From: Casuarina equisetifolia | Lineage: Eukaryota; Streptophyta; Magnoliopsida; Fagales; Casuarinaceae | Direction of reading: 5' to 3' | Assembly: GCA_028551475.1 (NCBI GenBank) | Contig: CM052360.1 | Coordinates: forward strand, 8,730,501 to 8,794,500 | Length of the DNA stretch: 64,000 bases | Position numbers and translations under genes: made by a program | Notes under the pieces: model-generated | Databases searched by the model: none | The model's input: the letters and a program-made list of their open reading frames with translations, nothing else | What the model was told of the DNA's origin: nothing | Shown here: in pieces, positions 30,844 to 43,454 of the stretch | Position numbering within the stretch: position 1 is the first letter of the stretch | How the letters are laid out: each line of letters begins with the position of its first letter

Positions 30844-31370
30844 TGTTACGCTCACGCGTAACTCCCCGGGTAACTGGGCGGTTAACTGGTTGATCGACTC
30901 GGAATAAGTCGACAAACCTTTTCCCCGATCGACCTATTGTAGATCGAAGGAGAAACCTTTTTAGCTTGGTTCGAGGTAGCTAGCCTCCAGATAATTTTGG
31001 GTTTTTTCAAGTCTGCTTCATTCATCGTTTCCTGGCTATTAATACAACAAATCATCTCCACTCTTCTACGTAATGGTGGAGTACACGTTACAGACTTTTA
31101 ATTAAACACTTACAAGACAAAGTAAGGCCTTGACTAAGCCACATGACACGACCCTACACTAAAGACATGACCACACTTACAAGACTGACACATGTTACCC
31201 ATAAACTGCTTGCACTCCATCTGTCAGGCGAAGGCATGAAGAGCTACCTCTCGAGCTTCTCTTCCCAACAAAAGCCTTTAGCCACCCGTGACCCTGTCAC
31301 CCCATGATTACCTTTGTGCGAGCTTCCCAAAATAGCTAAATTCTAACCAAAAGATAGTTGGGTCGTAACA
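30844..31370 (-). repeat. Right LTR (5' LTR in element sense)
   Basis: 527 bp, same termini and same length as the left LTR. Confidence 0.95.
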
Positions 31371-31375
31371 AGAAG
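31371..31375 (+). other. Target site duplication, right copy (AGAAG)
   Basis: AGAAG directly after the LTR, identical to 25705-25709. Confidence 0.95.
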
Positions 31376-31849
31376 ATTGATCGTAAGCTAGTAAGGACAG
31401 ATGGACGTACTGGTTCAACTATCCATGCACAGGTGGTGTAGTAGCTTCGCTTGCTTCGACACGACATCAACCATGGTGGAGTTCTGTGGCTCGCATCAGC
31501 GTTCTCGTCCAAGTGCCAAGGGGAAGCAGCATTTCAGGAGAAAGACGAAGCCGAAGGAAACTTCGTCCACCTCATGGAGCCTAATGTCCGAATCTTGGAC
31601 CACAGGAGTTTGTTTGAAGCCCAAATTAAAACGATCTGGTCCATGCCTTGGGGAGCCCAAGAGGACTCATCATTGATCTTTCACGAACGGATCAGATCGA
31701 AACTGAAACATCTCGAACTCCGAAGCCCATCCAACGGTGGAGACTGCACCTGGCCTGGCTCTCTAGAACGACAAGATCCGACAGGGTAGACAGACCACTT
31801 ACCCTTATCCTGCGCACACTCATACGCCCGGAGAGTGAGACCCACTGCA
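31376..31849. other. Upstream region of the SAM gene
   Basis: More GC-balanced than the surrounding intergenic DNA, with overlapping plus-strand frames (31401-31676, 31451-31789) that show no domain and probably belong to the promoter and 5' UTR of the SAM gene. If transcribed, an ATG near 31574 would open an upstream frame of about 70 codons. Confidence 0.4.
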
Positions 31850-32743
31850 ATGGCAGCTGAGTTACAGCCACCAGAAGCCCTAGTAACCGCCCCAGCGGCC
31901 ACGGCGGTGACTACAACGGCGTTACTAGTGGAGACGACAACAACGACGACGGCCCCCCCTTCGAGCGACAACCAGGGCCCAGGTTTGGCCCCTAAACGGC
32001 AGCGCCGGCCCAGTGTCCGACTAGGCGAGATTGGAGATCAACCAGCCACGCTCTCCTACGAGTCGCACGTGCGACGGAGCAAGCACCATCCCTGGAAGCT
32101 CCCCAAGGAGCACTCCTCCAAGTCCGTGAAGGCTCGGTCGCTAACCAACCTCGTTAACGGCGCCGATTTCCACGACGTGCAAGAGCCACATGAAGAAAGG
32201 AACCAGAACGGCGACGGAAACCTGGAGTTTGCGAACCGGAAGAAGGCGAGGCGAGGCTCTACCAAGCGGGTCCGATCCAATTGGATGTCGAGGATAGACG
32301 AGGGACCGGCGGCGGAGGGGGACAGCAGAGAAGATGGGAACAATGAGGGATTTAGGGATTTTGATCCGGACTCGGACAGTCCTTTGAAGGACCACAGCCC
32401 GGTCCACTCGGCGGACAACGTGGGGCTGGATTTGTGGCATGGGGTTAGAAGGCAGGGGCGGGCTAGGGTTTCCGAGAGCAGAGAGAACGACGCCGTTGAT
32501 TTCGATAATTTTCCAGAGTCTGATTCGAGGGATAGGAGGGGTGGGACGAGCGAGGGGGTCAGGTCGTGGCTGATCGAATTGGGGCTTAGCCGATACGAGC
32601 CTGTGTTTGAGATACACGAGGTGGACGACGACGTTTTGCCCATGTTGACGCTGGAGGATCTTAAGGATATGGGAATCAATGCGATAGGGTCGAGAAGGAA
32701 AATGTACACTGCCATTCAAAAGCTTCGCAAGGGGTATTCGTGA
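31850..32743 (+). CDS. SAM (sterile alpha motif) domain protein
   Basis: Single exon, 297 residues. The first two thirds are low-complexity: a Thr/Ala-rich N-terminus, then charged, probably disordered sequence with basic clusters (PKRQRRPSVR, NRKKARRGSTKRVRS) that could serve in nuclear localisation or nucleic-acid contact. The C-terminus, about residues 230-295, is a SAM domain (VRSWLIELGLSRYEPVFEIH then LPMLTLEDLKDMGINAIGSR), a five-helix module that mediates protein or RNA binding. Similar plant proteins are annotated only as SAM domain proteins, and no function can be assigned. The ATG at 31850 has a good context (GCAATGGCA). An in-frame GTG 15 bases upstream is ignored. It lies head-to-head with the B3 gene across the retrotransposon. 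Confidence 0.88.
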   Translation: MAAELQPPEALVTAPAATAVTTTALLVETTTTTTAPPSSDNQGPGLAPKRQRRPSVRLGEIGDQPATLSYESHVRRSKHHPWKLPKEHSSKSVKARSLTNLVNGADFHDVQEPHEERNQNGDGNLEFANRKKARRGSTKRVRSNWMSRIDEGPAAEGDSREDGNNEGFRDFDPDSDSPLKDHSPVHSADNVGLDLWHGVRRQGRARVSESRENDAVDFDNFPESDSRDRRGGTSEGVRSWLIELGLSRYEPVFEIHEVDDDVLPMLTLEDLKDMGINAIGSRRKMYTAIQKLRKGYS

Positions 32744-35700
32744 GTGCTACTTTTTTTTTTTTTTGGATTTTTTTTCTTAGTTTGGTTCTTGTAGAACTTA
32801 AAAGATTGTATGAAGCTAGTCCTATTAATCCTCGGTCATGGCTGAAATATTGGATAAGACGCATGTCTGAGATGGTCGGAGCATCGTGAAAATAAGATGA
32901 TAATGATAATCTCATTTTCTGTTTTGAGTTCATAGCTTGGTAATGGAATGTCGCGTATGCTTGTCTTTTACCTGTTGTTAGTGATGGTGAGGATGCATTG
33001 GTTAATCGATATAGGTGATAGCAGGGGATAAGATTTTTCTTTCATGAGCTATTCATTCTTGATATAGCTGCTAATGAATGTAAAAAGCCATATGTAATCC
33101 TAGCACTATTTTAAATTTTAAGCTAACTTGAGAAAGTTTTGATCAATATTGATTGGTCACAGCAAAATATTGTCTGTTACATACATTTTGTGTATACTTA
33201 TTTTAGAGAGGTTGTGTTATTGTTACGAGAGACCTTTTCGTCTCAAAGGTTAAATTTTTGTCTTGTTCATTTGTCCTTCTGAGATATTGCCTTTCCAATG
33301 CGTCGTTACGGGTGTGCAATCCTTGATTGCAGTAATGGAAAGTTTCTCAATTCTCCTCCCAGTCATTTCCTGTGTATCTCTTAGAAGGGTTTGTTCTTCC
33401 TCACCTGGTGTGCTTTATCCAAACGCGCTTTGCAGGCTGTGCACTTATTTTAGGGGAGGGAGGGCTTCAGACATGCTGAGATTGTTATTTTGCTTAGTTG
33501 TACTTGATCATGACTGGCTTTGTCATCCATTTTTTGGGGTGCATCAGTTGTCTTTCTTTCTGATTAAGACAATTGTGGTACCATCACAGTATGTTGAAGT
33601 CATATGGTTGCTGCGGTGCTGTAACTTAATATTTACCAAATTGACGATATTTTCTCAATGGATAATGTCTCAGTTAATCAGTTTTTAATTTTCTTTTGTT
33701 TGGGCCTAATTTAGTGAGAACTTTACTTATTTTCTTGTAAAATGAACTTGCTTGTGGTTCCAGAACGAGTACATATTGATTTCGTAATCAAGTATCGCCA
33801 GAAACGTTGTAGGCTATTCTTGATGCCAGAAAACAAAACATTCTCTTTTGTTTTGTCGTCAATGGAAAAGTATAATATCTCTTGACTCTTCTATCTTCTG
33901 AAGTCTGAGATTGCTCTTCTCCTCGTATTATAGAAGTCTTGAGTTTAGCTGGGATTGTCTGTACTTCTGGTTGTTGTTTTGAAAAATTTCATTAGGAACT
34001 GTGAGCCTGCTAAAGCTACTGTTGTTTCTTAATTGGTGAGATAAAAATTTGGTTCGTTTTCTCTTAAGCTTCTTTTCCTTGAGGTGCTCTTCCCTTTATT
34101 GCCTGTTCATCCTTCCCTACTGAGCTGTTTATGACGAAATTGATCAGAGGATAGCCCTTACTAAGCCATTGCATTAGCGTTATAAGGGTCCCTCTTTTTG
34201 ATTCTCGGGTGGCTTTAGATTACCATATAGACGTGCTCTTTTTTAAGATTGATACACAATTAAGCTTAGCCCGTTTACAAACCACTGTTTATGTGTACAT
34301 CTTTATTTTTTGTGTTTTTCCAAATTCTTAGACATAAATCTAGTCTGTAGGCTCAATTTGACGGCGAGTGACATCTCCCATGTTGATCTTCATTAACCAT
34401 TTGAAGGATGTTGAAATACATTCACGGAAAGACAATGCGGTTCTATCTTTCTATTCAGTTATACACAGATTATCTTTTGGTTATAACTCGCTCTTTCTTC
34501 TAGGAGAAAAAACATTCTTCTTTAAAATGAGTTGAGTGATCCTTTGTAAAATTGATGCTTGTGGTTGTATCCCTGTATTATTGTATATGTTATCTTTTCG
34601 CTAGAAATAGTTAGTAGGCCCCCACCTTCATCCAGTAACCTTTTGTTCTAGACAATATTTCTGTTTTTTATCGCTCAAATGCATTGACCATTTTTTGCCT
34701 GAATCCAGTTTCCCTATATTGCTGGATGTCCTGTTCTAGGTACTAAAGGACATGGACGATTCCAAATCTCAAAGCCAGCTGGTGAAATCTTGTCTTTTAG
34801 GGGTCCTGATAGTTAGAATTGTCTCTGATTTTTGGTCGAACCTGTCATTATCAACGATCAAATACTTTGTATTCTTTCTCCTCTCCCTTTTATGCCACTT
34901 GAGCAATCGCTTGCACTTTCATGCACTATAGTTCCGATTCTCTGAATTGGTTGGTGCTCTTTGTTTAGAGGAGTAACACAAATTTGATGGCTGTCTTCGT
35001 CAGGTTTTGAGCCTCTAGTTTGGCTTTGAATCTCGCCCTCGACTTGGATCAGGGCACCGTGTCTCAGACTAGAGAACTGCGAGGTCGTGTTTTATAGAAG
35101 ACAGCAGTGGCACAGTACACGCGAAGATGGAATTCCTTACGAAGTTGGGTTTTTCGTTCGGGAAGCAATGGAACTGAGCTTCAAGACGGGAGTAGTTATG
35201 ATTTGGCTTTAGAATAATGGTTTGTGTTCCAGAGTTAATGCAGTCTGCCGATGTTGAGAAACTGTCTTTTGTGGATAAAAAGCTGTGTTGCTATATGGTG
35301 GGAAACAAATGGACTATCATTTCAGGCTTTACGTGCCCTTAGTTTTGGTGAGATAGATGGAATCTCTTTAGCTAATACAGTTAATTCATTCTCTGACCTC
35401 TCTGAAAATGCCATTTTCAGTGCTTAGGAGTAGTATGCTCTTTTGGTAATGAGACAGTCCCAATTTTGAGAGAATGAGCAAGCGTTGTGCTGGTTGCCCT
35501 TCTCCCAATCATGGGGGCCTCACCACCTTTCCGGCATATGTCTGGTTGGACTGACCGTTATGAGCTGAAAACCTGTCCCAAAACACCGCCACAATCTTTA
35601 GCAGGAGGTGGGTTTTTTGAGAACTCTCCTAATTGGCCATGGCTGCTGAAACGGGTGGAAGAGTTTTGTGGTAGGTTTTTGCCTCTCCCCTGTCGGTTAG

Positions 35701-36615
35701 TCAGGCAAGGGAGAAGGAAGTCCGGTATGCCTTACCCAATTAATATGATTATCTATTCTTTTGACTTATTTTGTGATATCAAAACAATATTTCATCTAAA
35801 GTTAGATTTTCTCGACTTTTCTGGAGCCTGGTCATTTTCCCCTCTTCCCCTCCCATAGTTCATGGTACTGTTGGAACATCCACGGATCTTTTGGCCCAAC
35901 AAACCTATCGTACAATGCAAGAGGCAGCACCGACTTAGCAGCCCAAGAGAGTAGTTAAAACTCTGGACGCATGCCAATTTTCTAGGGTGGCATTCGATCT
36001 GGGCTTGTTATTGGGTTGGGCTTAGTATCACTCTGGACATATGTGATATGATCTACCAAATAAATGAAAATGTTTACTCTTATTAACAGTAAGCATATTA
36101 ATCTATGCGATGGGTAACGTTGTTGCATGCTAAAATTAGGAGAAAACAGGTGAAGCATTATGGGTTAACATTAGAGTTTAGTGCAACGTATCAAAGGGGG
36201 CATAACGTTGGATCAACGTGTTTCCTCTAGTGTTCTGCATATCCAAAGAATGTGGAGAGAGCGGAGAAAATTAAGAGAAAACAGACAGGGAAAGGCGAAC
36301 TGGATGGTAAACTAATCAGACTGAAGCTTGTACTTGCTTATAGCAATAACTGTTATTAAATATCAAGCCCGTAGATCCAGAAATTACAATTTACGGGTTA
36401 TGTCATTGATCCCAGAAGCATAAACACCATTTCAGGGTATCAAATATATTTTCTCCGTCAATTAGAAAAGTAACTACGGGAGGGAAAAAGCGAGTAAAGA
36501 AAAAGAAGCAACAAAGTAGGAAAGAAAAGAAAAAAAGAAAAAAGAAAAAGCGTTATCATAACTTAAACAATGATACAACGTGTGGGAGCCAATTAAATTA
36601 TAGAAAATTTCACTT
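32744..36615. other. Intergenic, 3' flanks of the SAM and LAX2-like genes
   Basis: Starts with a T-rich stretch that could be the SAM gene 3' UTR. The longest frames (33263-33688 and 35487-35858, plus strand) have no recognised domain or supporting splice structure. No repeat family was identified. Confidence 0.5.
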
Positions 36616-39600
36616 TCAAGCACTCCTACCGTAGTGCAACACCATGACATGATCTGTGGTTGAGGAGTCTTGAAGCAAAGTCACTGCGTCTCTCGGACTC
36701 CAAATGTTATCTCTCACATGCTGCAACGTCAAGAAAGGGAGAAGCTGTTGCCCTCTACATGTTATCTCTATCTGCTTTTTTTTTTTTTTTTTTTCATCAA
36801 TCACAATCACACGTGCGCACCATACGTGTTAGCCATGAAACAAATTAGAGAAGCATAATGATAAAGAACAGCAATAATTACATACGCAAAACAAAGAGGC
36901 CCTTCCAAATAAGCACGCCATTATCATACACATCAACCAAATTAAAGACACAAAAAGGACGTTGGGGGACACCATGTCGGCGTCGTTCTCATGAATCCAT
37001 TACAGCGATTTCTTGCCAATTTGATGGTGATACGAAACGATACATACAATCCCCTAAAGTTGTCATTGCAAGTAAAGCTTTGCTAGTTATTGGTATATGG
37101 GTACATCTCTTACGTAAGTTCAAAAGGATCACTTCTTTATCTCACTTGTAAGTAAGGACAAACAACAGAAAGAGCCAAGCTGTAAAAAGAAGCTAATCTA
37201 GATAAATTTGAACTTAAAGTAAAGTAAAGTAAAGTAAAGTAAAGTAAAGGAAGGGAAAGCTTATTGTACGATAAATTTGAACTTAGGTAATGAAGTCATG
37301 CTTGTGACTAGCTTACGTCTTCCCCATGCCATGACCCATACAAATCTTTGTCACGTCTACTTTAACCATAAAATTCCTCTAACTTTTTTCATTACTCTAA
37401 GATTCCTCGAAATACTTTCGGTCAGCGAGTAGGCGAGGTCGTCCACCGGGAGGGGCTGCCCGAGGCTGCCCGCGATCCTAAAGTGCCCGATTATAATCAT
37501 TAAAGGGGCCCATCCAGACTTTGCTCGTAAGCCAAAATCATGTTACCTTGGACTTTATCATTCTATCTTATTCCAAGTGATTTCATAATCGATGCAAGCA
37601 ACCACATAAAGTAAAGAGAAATAAACTAAGGAGAAAATACGTAATGGATCCAAAAAGCACGGCGAGGAATAGGCACTATTATTATATTCTAAAACTATGT
37701 CTACCTATTTCAAGCGTCATGCACGTATCTTTCACGTTGCAACGGAAAGAAAAAAAAAAAAACCCTAATTTCAGGGTCAACATTCTTCCATGAACTTGCA
37801 CCTCTGATTTTCATTCGTCAATTTTCGTCTCACAAAATTAAACAAGTCGTTGAAAACTGAGCTTGAGACCTGGCGAAACCTATTTGGCTGAAGGGGTATA
37901 AGCTAATACCTAAGTTATTTAATTGTGCATGCATCACATTCACCCATATAATGCAGTATCATTTTCGTGGCTCTTAACTGTCTTTCGTGTGTTTATTTTT
38001 TCTTCTTTTTTCAACAACTTGCAATGATTCTGTTCTAGATTTGTCCCTCATGCATTGCTTTCCTGCGACGTAAAAGAAACAAAAAGAACGAACAAACAAA
38101 ACATATGTGTGGTTTCTATTGTCCACACTATTTCCTTCTTTTTTCTTTTTTCTCTTTCTTTTTTATGGTCGCTTCTGCTCCAGGACGAGATGATGGAGCC
38201 TTTTAAATTCTACAAGAGTGCACCACTAAGGGCTTTGATGTGCTTTTTCAAGCACCATCAATTGCAAAAGGAGGGCAAATGACCAGAACCCTACAATTAG
38301 CTGTGGGAAAGCTGAGTTGAAAGAAGCGAAAGCATGACGAAAGGAGCGCCATCAGGCATGCAAGTGAGTTTCGAGAGTGACAGGGTGCACACGTGTGATA
38401 TGCATGACCCTACGATATGATTGGGTGTGCTACCATCATTTTTTTTAAAAAAAGAACTTTTTCTATATTCTTAGACTATCAACTAGGACGATAAATCCAG
38501 GTGGAACATGTTTTAAAGTCAATGCTAGTATCTATAGAATTACAAAAGGTATGGCCTCTAAACGTTGAAGATATCTTTTCGCTGTCCTGCATTGATTGCT
38601 GCCCTAGGCTGCTATCATCATGTAAAATAAGTTTTCTATAGATATTTCTAATTGATTTCAGCTAGTCGGCACAGAAGTTACATGTGACAACAGGTTTCAT
38701 TTTTGGACAGGCACATGGGAACTTGTATGAACATTAGGAAGCAAACAATCATTCTTATCTAGGGAACCCACTCATCCAAGGGAGAAAGACAAAGCCCTAA
38801 TTTTACGCTAAGGCTAGGCATTAGATCTAAATTTCTGTCCTCTTTCTTCCAATCATTGCATATGCATGGCTGAATTCTGAGTGGGGTTGGCAGCCTGGGC
38901 AGCATAAAATTGTTTGCAGATATAGAACAAGTAGTCCCGCAGCACCTTAGCTGTGGAATCATATCATGAGAAATAGCCTTCTATGGCATGAGTTGACCTT
39001 GATCACTTCGAAAATGGTGGAAGTATTCGTATTCGAAGCAATGAGAATGTTGAGTGTCTCACACATTCTAAATAATTCAATAACTTATTCTACATGTCAT
39101 TGTCTTCTTCGTTATGTTGCTTTGGCCAAACTACTTAAAAAAAGAGGGAAAAAAAAAAACTATCTCTAAGCTGCAAATCAGATAAAGAATTTGTTTTATG
39201 GTTGTTGAACGTATATAGCTGGCTTATTCGGAAGTAATCAATAATATAAGATACTGTCGTAATCTCATCCCCTTGCTTCACGGCATGTAGTGCAAGAACA
39301 CAATACAAAGGATATGCACCCAAATGACGGTATAAGGATTGACTAACTGCCAGCTTATACGTTACTCTTCAGGATATTAAACAAAACAGAATGTTGAGAA
39401 TGTCAGACATCCTACCAAGCCAATATTTTGTACAATGTTGTAGGTAACGGACACATAAGCAATGATATTAAAACAAGGTCTCAGAAGACAAGTATGACAC
39501 TACATGGTATTAATCTCCTCCTAATAATATGCGGGCTCATCTTCTATATTAGATTATATCTCTATTCATTGAATACGTAAACTATGTCATATAATCACGT

Positions 39601-42600
39601 CTATCGAACCTTGCATGCCTCTATACCTAATGATGCTCAAAGTGAGCCTGGCATGAAACATTCAAAACATTCTTTTTCCTATTCTATCGGCATAATGATC
39701 GCATAATACTCCATTTACAACACGGCACATACGCAGCACTTAGATTAGCAGACTAACAGGCTTTGTAAAAATGCCAAATGAATCATATTAACAGCATAGC
39801 CAAAAAGGAAATCAACATTCCACACAAGCTACGAAAATTTTCTGGTACAGGTTTGTACATGTTGCATGATCTAACTTTTCTAACATTCATATAACGTGGT
39901 GCAATTCTATAAATTTAGCGAGATAAGGTAGTTTAAAGCCAAATGTACCAGAAAAGTAATATTCATTTGAATTTATTTTGAGGTTAAATATTCATCTTTT
40001 TTTTTTTTTCCAAATTATAGAGTTCTCGATATCTATAATATGTTCAAAACCATAACTCTTCAACACTATCAGGTTGACACTAATACCTTATTATTACTTA
40101 AAGATAAATGATATTACCATCATTAGCAGCAAGCAAGCTATAATTCACAAAATGGGTGGAATATATCTCTGATTAAATCTCATAATATGCAATGCGCACT
40201 AACATTAATCAATATCATACTTGCACCTTTCTTAGTTTACATCATTGTCCACATGATGATGGGCTTCTACTAAAAGATTGTGGTACCGATTTTAACAGCA
40301 AGTAGAGGCTTTAACATCAAGATAAATCATACGTCCACGTGAATGTACTAAAATTGTACATCATGCCAGATTTTGACATGGAGTATTTCCCCCAAAAATG
40401 TCCAAGGCACTAGAAATGTTTCATGCAAAACAATTTCAATTGAGTAGCATCATGGTTGAATGCTTGACAGATATATGCTGGAGTAGTACATATAAAGGTA
40501 ACACAAGTATAAAGTCATTATTAGGGTAAGATGTAGTGGTATTCGATGATGGCGTGTGAGTGAAGCGTTTTATATGGTGGCGGGACACAACAAAGCAATT
40601 TAATAGGCAAATCATATGGTATCTCAAGCACACTTTGCAACATAGCCCTATAATTTTTCTGATAACACTATCTACTAAATTGTATCGTTGTAATATATTT
40701 CACAAATCATAACCAAACCACCTCCTTAAGCCTTGTACATTCTTGACTATGCCTATAATTGATCATCATAAGTAGCTTGTAATAATTGCTAGCTTATCCA
40801 AGAATATTTCTAATTAATGACATAAGGTTTAAGGTTTAGGGTTTGGGTTGGATGCTGAATTCTTATGATAGTTCTGTAACTCTTTTGTAACAATTGTGGC
40901 AAAATATTTTAACTAGGTCACTTAAATTTAAGAAAATAACGAGCTAATATTAAGTTTGAAATTTACCCAACCTAAAACGGTTTAGAACAGTCAACACACA
41001 GTTAAGAGTGTTACTTCTCCTGCAAATTATGCTTATAACTCTATATATAATGGGATATTAGGGAATAAATATCAGCAGGCAAGAACTTGTAGAAGATTGT
41101 TTAACTACAACCATTCTTTCTCTTTGTCTCTCTAAGAAGCATGAAGTAACCCTCTTAATCCCATATACCAATCAAGACGCGTTGCTAGCAGAAATGACAA
41201 ACCTAAAATCTCCTATCTTCTATGTCACTCGTATGACGGGAAATTTCAGTCCTCGTTCGGCGGGATCGAAATTCGTTCCTGATATGCTGCTCCTGGTAAA
41301 TCTTTTCAGCTGCCAAGAACTTGCGATCAGAATTAAGTCCTGTTTGAGTATCCTAGTGTGTTTTGTAACATATAAGTCAAAAAAGAGGTCTTTCTTTCCT
41401 TCTTTTTTTTTTTTCCGACTGAGGGTTGAAATTTTTTTTTGGGTTTGCTTTGAGAAAAGCCATATCAAAACAATCATTCGCGTAGCATTTAGGTTTCCTC
41501 TACCGCCATCTGGTGTTCCGATAAGTATTTGGTTGTCACCTCTTTCTATGGAAGTAGCGCAGACCATTGAAACGTTATCTTCATATATTCCTACTGCTTT
41601 TCATAGTAAACCCACTTATACGAGGATAAAAGGGCATCCTTCTTCCACTTATTCTGGGGCTTCCGGAAAACGGGTGGCAGGTAGTTTTCTGAATTGTATC
41701 CAGATTTTTCCACTCGAACTTCACACCAATCTCCACTACTAACTAAAAAACGAAGCTTACGACCAATTTGGAAATGGTGATGATTTCAAAGATTAGAAAA
41801 GTTCGCACTCCAAGTCTTCCTTTCCTAATACTAGATTTCGAGTTGAAAAGTTAATAATACATACAAAAAGAGAAGATGCCTACCTAGAAATATACTTCTC
41901 ACCAACATATGATTTTAACAGAAAAAATAAAGAAAGACAATTAGAGGAATCCATTTTAGTTCTGCTGTTTCTGTCATGTCTCTAACACAAACCGTCTCCA
42001 TTTTCATGTAATTAAATGACGAGAAAAAATCGAAGGTTAGTTTTCTTTCGGTGTGTTCTTGGTGCACCCATGTTTCGGCATTAATACGAGTCAGAGATGT
42101 GAAACAAAGGAAGAACGAACAATCACGTAATAAGCATTGAAGAAGTTGCAGAAATGGTTTTAAATACCTCTGATTCGCCGTCCAGTCTCAGCTTATTGAC
42201 CAAGTACTTCATTAACAATCGAACTGTCATTCTTCCATCCCTGAAAACATGGAAACCAAGATAAGTAACAAGAGAAAGAGGAGGAGGGGAGAGAAAAAGA
42301 GAGAGATAGAGAGAGAGAAAGAGAGAGAGCTCAGTTTTACGAACTTAGAAACGAAGCTTTTGATAAAAAAAATAAAACAAAGCCCAGTGAAGATGGACGA
42401 AAGAGGAAAAGGATATAAGTATTACTTGATTCTCAGGTAGCTCTTCGGAATCTGAGGCAAAAATGGTTCTTTCACTCTGCATTGAAAAACCAAATGGAAA
42501 ACCGGTTACGAAGCAAATTATGACATTCATATGGTCTAGATATAGCATAAAGAAACGAAAGGAGGAAAAAAAAAAAGTGTTGCATTTGCTACCCCCTTCT

Positions 42601-43371
42601 CTTCTTATGCACTTACTGATTCTGGGATGCTTGTAGCATAAACCAAACTCCAGAATGGGACCTCCGAGGAGGATCGATAACTCTAAAGTCTAAGCTCGGA
42701 CCGGCAACATCAATACCAGTGGGGAGTTGAAAGGGCTGTGCAAAATACGAGCCGAATGGTATCAAAGAAGAAGAAGACGTTGATGATGTAGAGGAAGAAG
42801 CGGCGCCTATGTTATGCGGGATTGGGCTGAAACCCCAGTTAATATCTTGATGAGGGAAGTTTGAGCTACTTCCCGGGGGCTGAAAAAACAAGGATGTGCT
42901 AAAGCCAGCGGCACTTGAGAAACTAGTAACAGCACGAGGAGGTCTAAATTCAGGTACATGGAAGATAGGGGCTAATGGCCTTGCTTGTTGAGAAGTACCA
43001 CTGGGCAAGAGATCAAGCTCGAGCAATCCAGAAACTCTTCTGGCAGTCGGGTCTGTCTGATCATGCTTGTTGTTTTGGCTGGTGTTGTGACCGCCTATGC
43101 TCAATTGTAGCCACCCCTCATCTCTCTCTTCTTGAATATCTTTTGAACCCGAGCCAGCTTCGTTAAGACTGTTAGTTCTTGATTCATCTTCAGCCATCTG
43201 ACCAATCACTAGATCAGATCCTAAGCAAGATTCGCTGCAATATTCATAACCCTCTACACGGTTCATAAGACCGAAATTTTCTGTAAAACCACCACCACCA
43301 CAACCCGCATAACCTTCCGACAGATGATGTTGTTGTTCTTTGGAGAGGTTTTGAGCACGAAACATGGTCAT
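36616..43371 (-). CDS. LAX PANICLE 2-like protein with C-terminal ubiquitin-like (RAWUL-type) region
   Basis: Four exons: 43371-42617, 42476-42426, 42240-42168 and 36771-36616. All have GT-AG sites and phases agree, giving 344 residues. The N-terminus reads MTMFRAQNLSKEQ. The middle is Ser/Gly-rich and probably disordered. The C-terminal 100 residues match the conserved plant region: HSGVWFMLQASQNQ, PFLPQIPKSYLRIKDGRMTV, RLLMKYLVNKL, then IEITCRGQQLLPFLTLQHVR and VMVLHYGRS. That fold resembles the RAWUL ubiquitin-like domain of DRIP-type proteins. Rice LAX2 and maize BA2 are nuclear regulators of axillary meristems; a role here is inference from family. The last exon is separated by a 5396-base intron, and its acceptor is preceded by 19 A residues instead of pyrimidines, which makes this junction the weak point. 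A 28-codon upstream frame ends overlapping the start (ATGA). Confidence 0.78.
36776..36794 (-). repeat. A19 tract directly before the last-exon acceptor
   Basis: Nineteen A residues on the minus strand sit between a GATG word and GCAG at the acceptor of exon 4 of the LAX2-like gene. Confidence 0.9.
37216..37250 (+). repeat. AAAGT pentanucleotide microsatellite
   Basis: About six to seven perfect copies of AAAGT inside the large intron of the LAX2-like gene. Confidence 0.9.
40824..40850 (+). repeat. Short telomere-like stretch
   Basis: AAGGTTTAAGGTTTAGGG and a following TTTGGG resemble two to three copies of the plant telomere repeat TTTAGGG, degenerate. Too short to be a functional telomere; probably chance or an old insertion. 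Confidence 0.5.
41042..41742 (+). other. Possible plus-strand transcription unit inside the LAX2-like intron
   Basis: TATATATAATGG at 41042-41053 looks like a TATA box, and a frame follows at 41182-41742 (186 codons) that contains TGNFSPRSAGSKFVPDML. I cannot assign a domain. A donor-like CTG|GTAAATC near 41295 would cut it. It overlaps the intron of the minus-strand gene, so it could be a small antisense gene or just open sequence. Confidence 0.2.
42288..42336 (+). repeat. GA-rich microsatellite
   Basis: Imperfect GAGA tract in intron 2 of the LAX2-like gene. Confidence 0.8.
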
Positions 43372-43454
43372 ATCGGACAACCTGGAAAACCGAGCCGCCA
43401 GTTAAAGTGGTTATCCTTGTTGCAGAGCGTGTACTTGGTCTCAACACGAGCCAT
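43368..43454 (-). promoter_or_regulatory. Upstream ORF overlapping the LAX2-like start codon
   Basis: A 28-codon frame starting ATGGCTCGT ends with TGA that overlaps the main ATG as ATGA (43371-43368). Its peptide begins MARVETKYTL. If transcribed, translation of the main frame would depend on reinitiation or leaky scanning. A single-base shift would join the two frames, so a sequence error or recent frameshift is the alternative. Confidence 0.4.

Larger units (their letters stand above)
25710..31370 (-). mobile_element. Complete chromovirus-type Ty3/gypsy retrotransposon (5661 bp)
   Basis: Two 527 bp LTRs, each starting TGTTACG and ending CGTAACA, flank a single gag-pol region on the minus strand, and AGAAG duplications border the element. 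A primer site (30829-30840) and polypurine tract (26242-26250) sit at the expected inner edges. Domain order is gag, protease, RT, RNase H, integrase, chromodomain, the last marking a chromovirus. The LTRs differ at two positions by eye (an A/G near the CTATTAATACA word and an A/G in GACCCTxCACTAAAG), so insertion was recent. Reverse transcriptase is broken by a frameshift, so this copy should not move by itself. Confidence 0.95.

Noticed and set aside
31835..31849. In-frame GTG extension of the SAM protein
   Set aside because: GTG start is unlikely in a plant nuclear gene, and an ATG in good context follows 15 bases later.
32056..32719. Long minus-strand frames opposite the SAM gene
   Set aside because: Shadows caused by the codon composition of the SAM gene; no domain.
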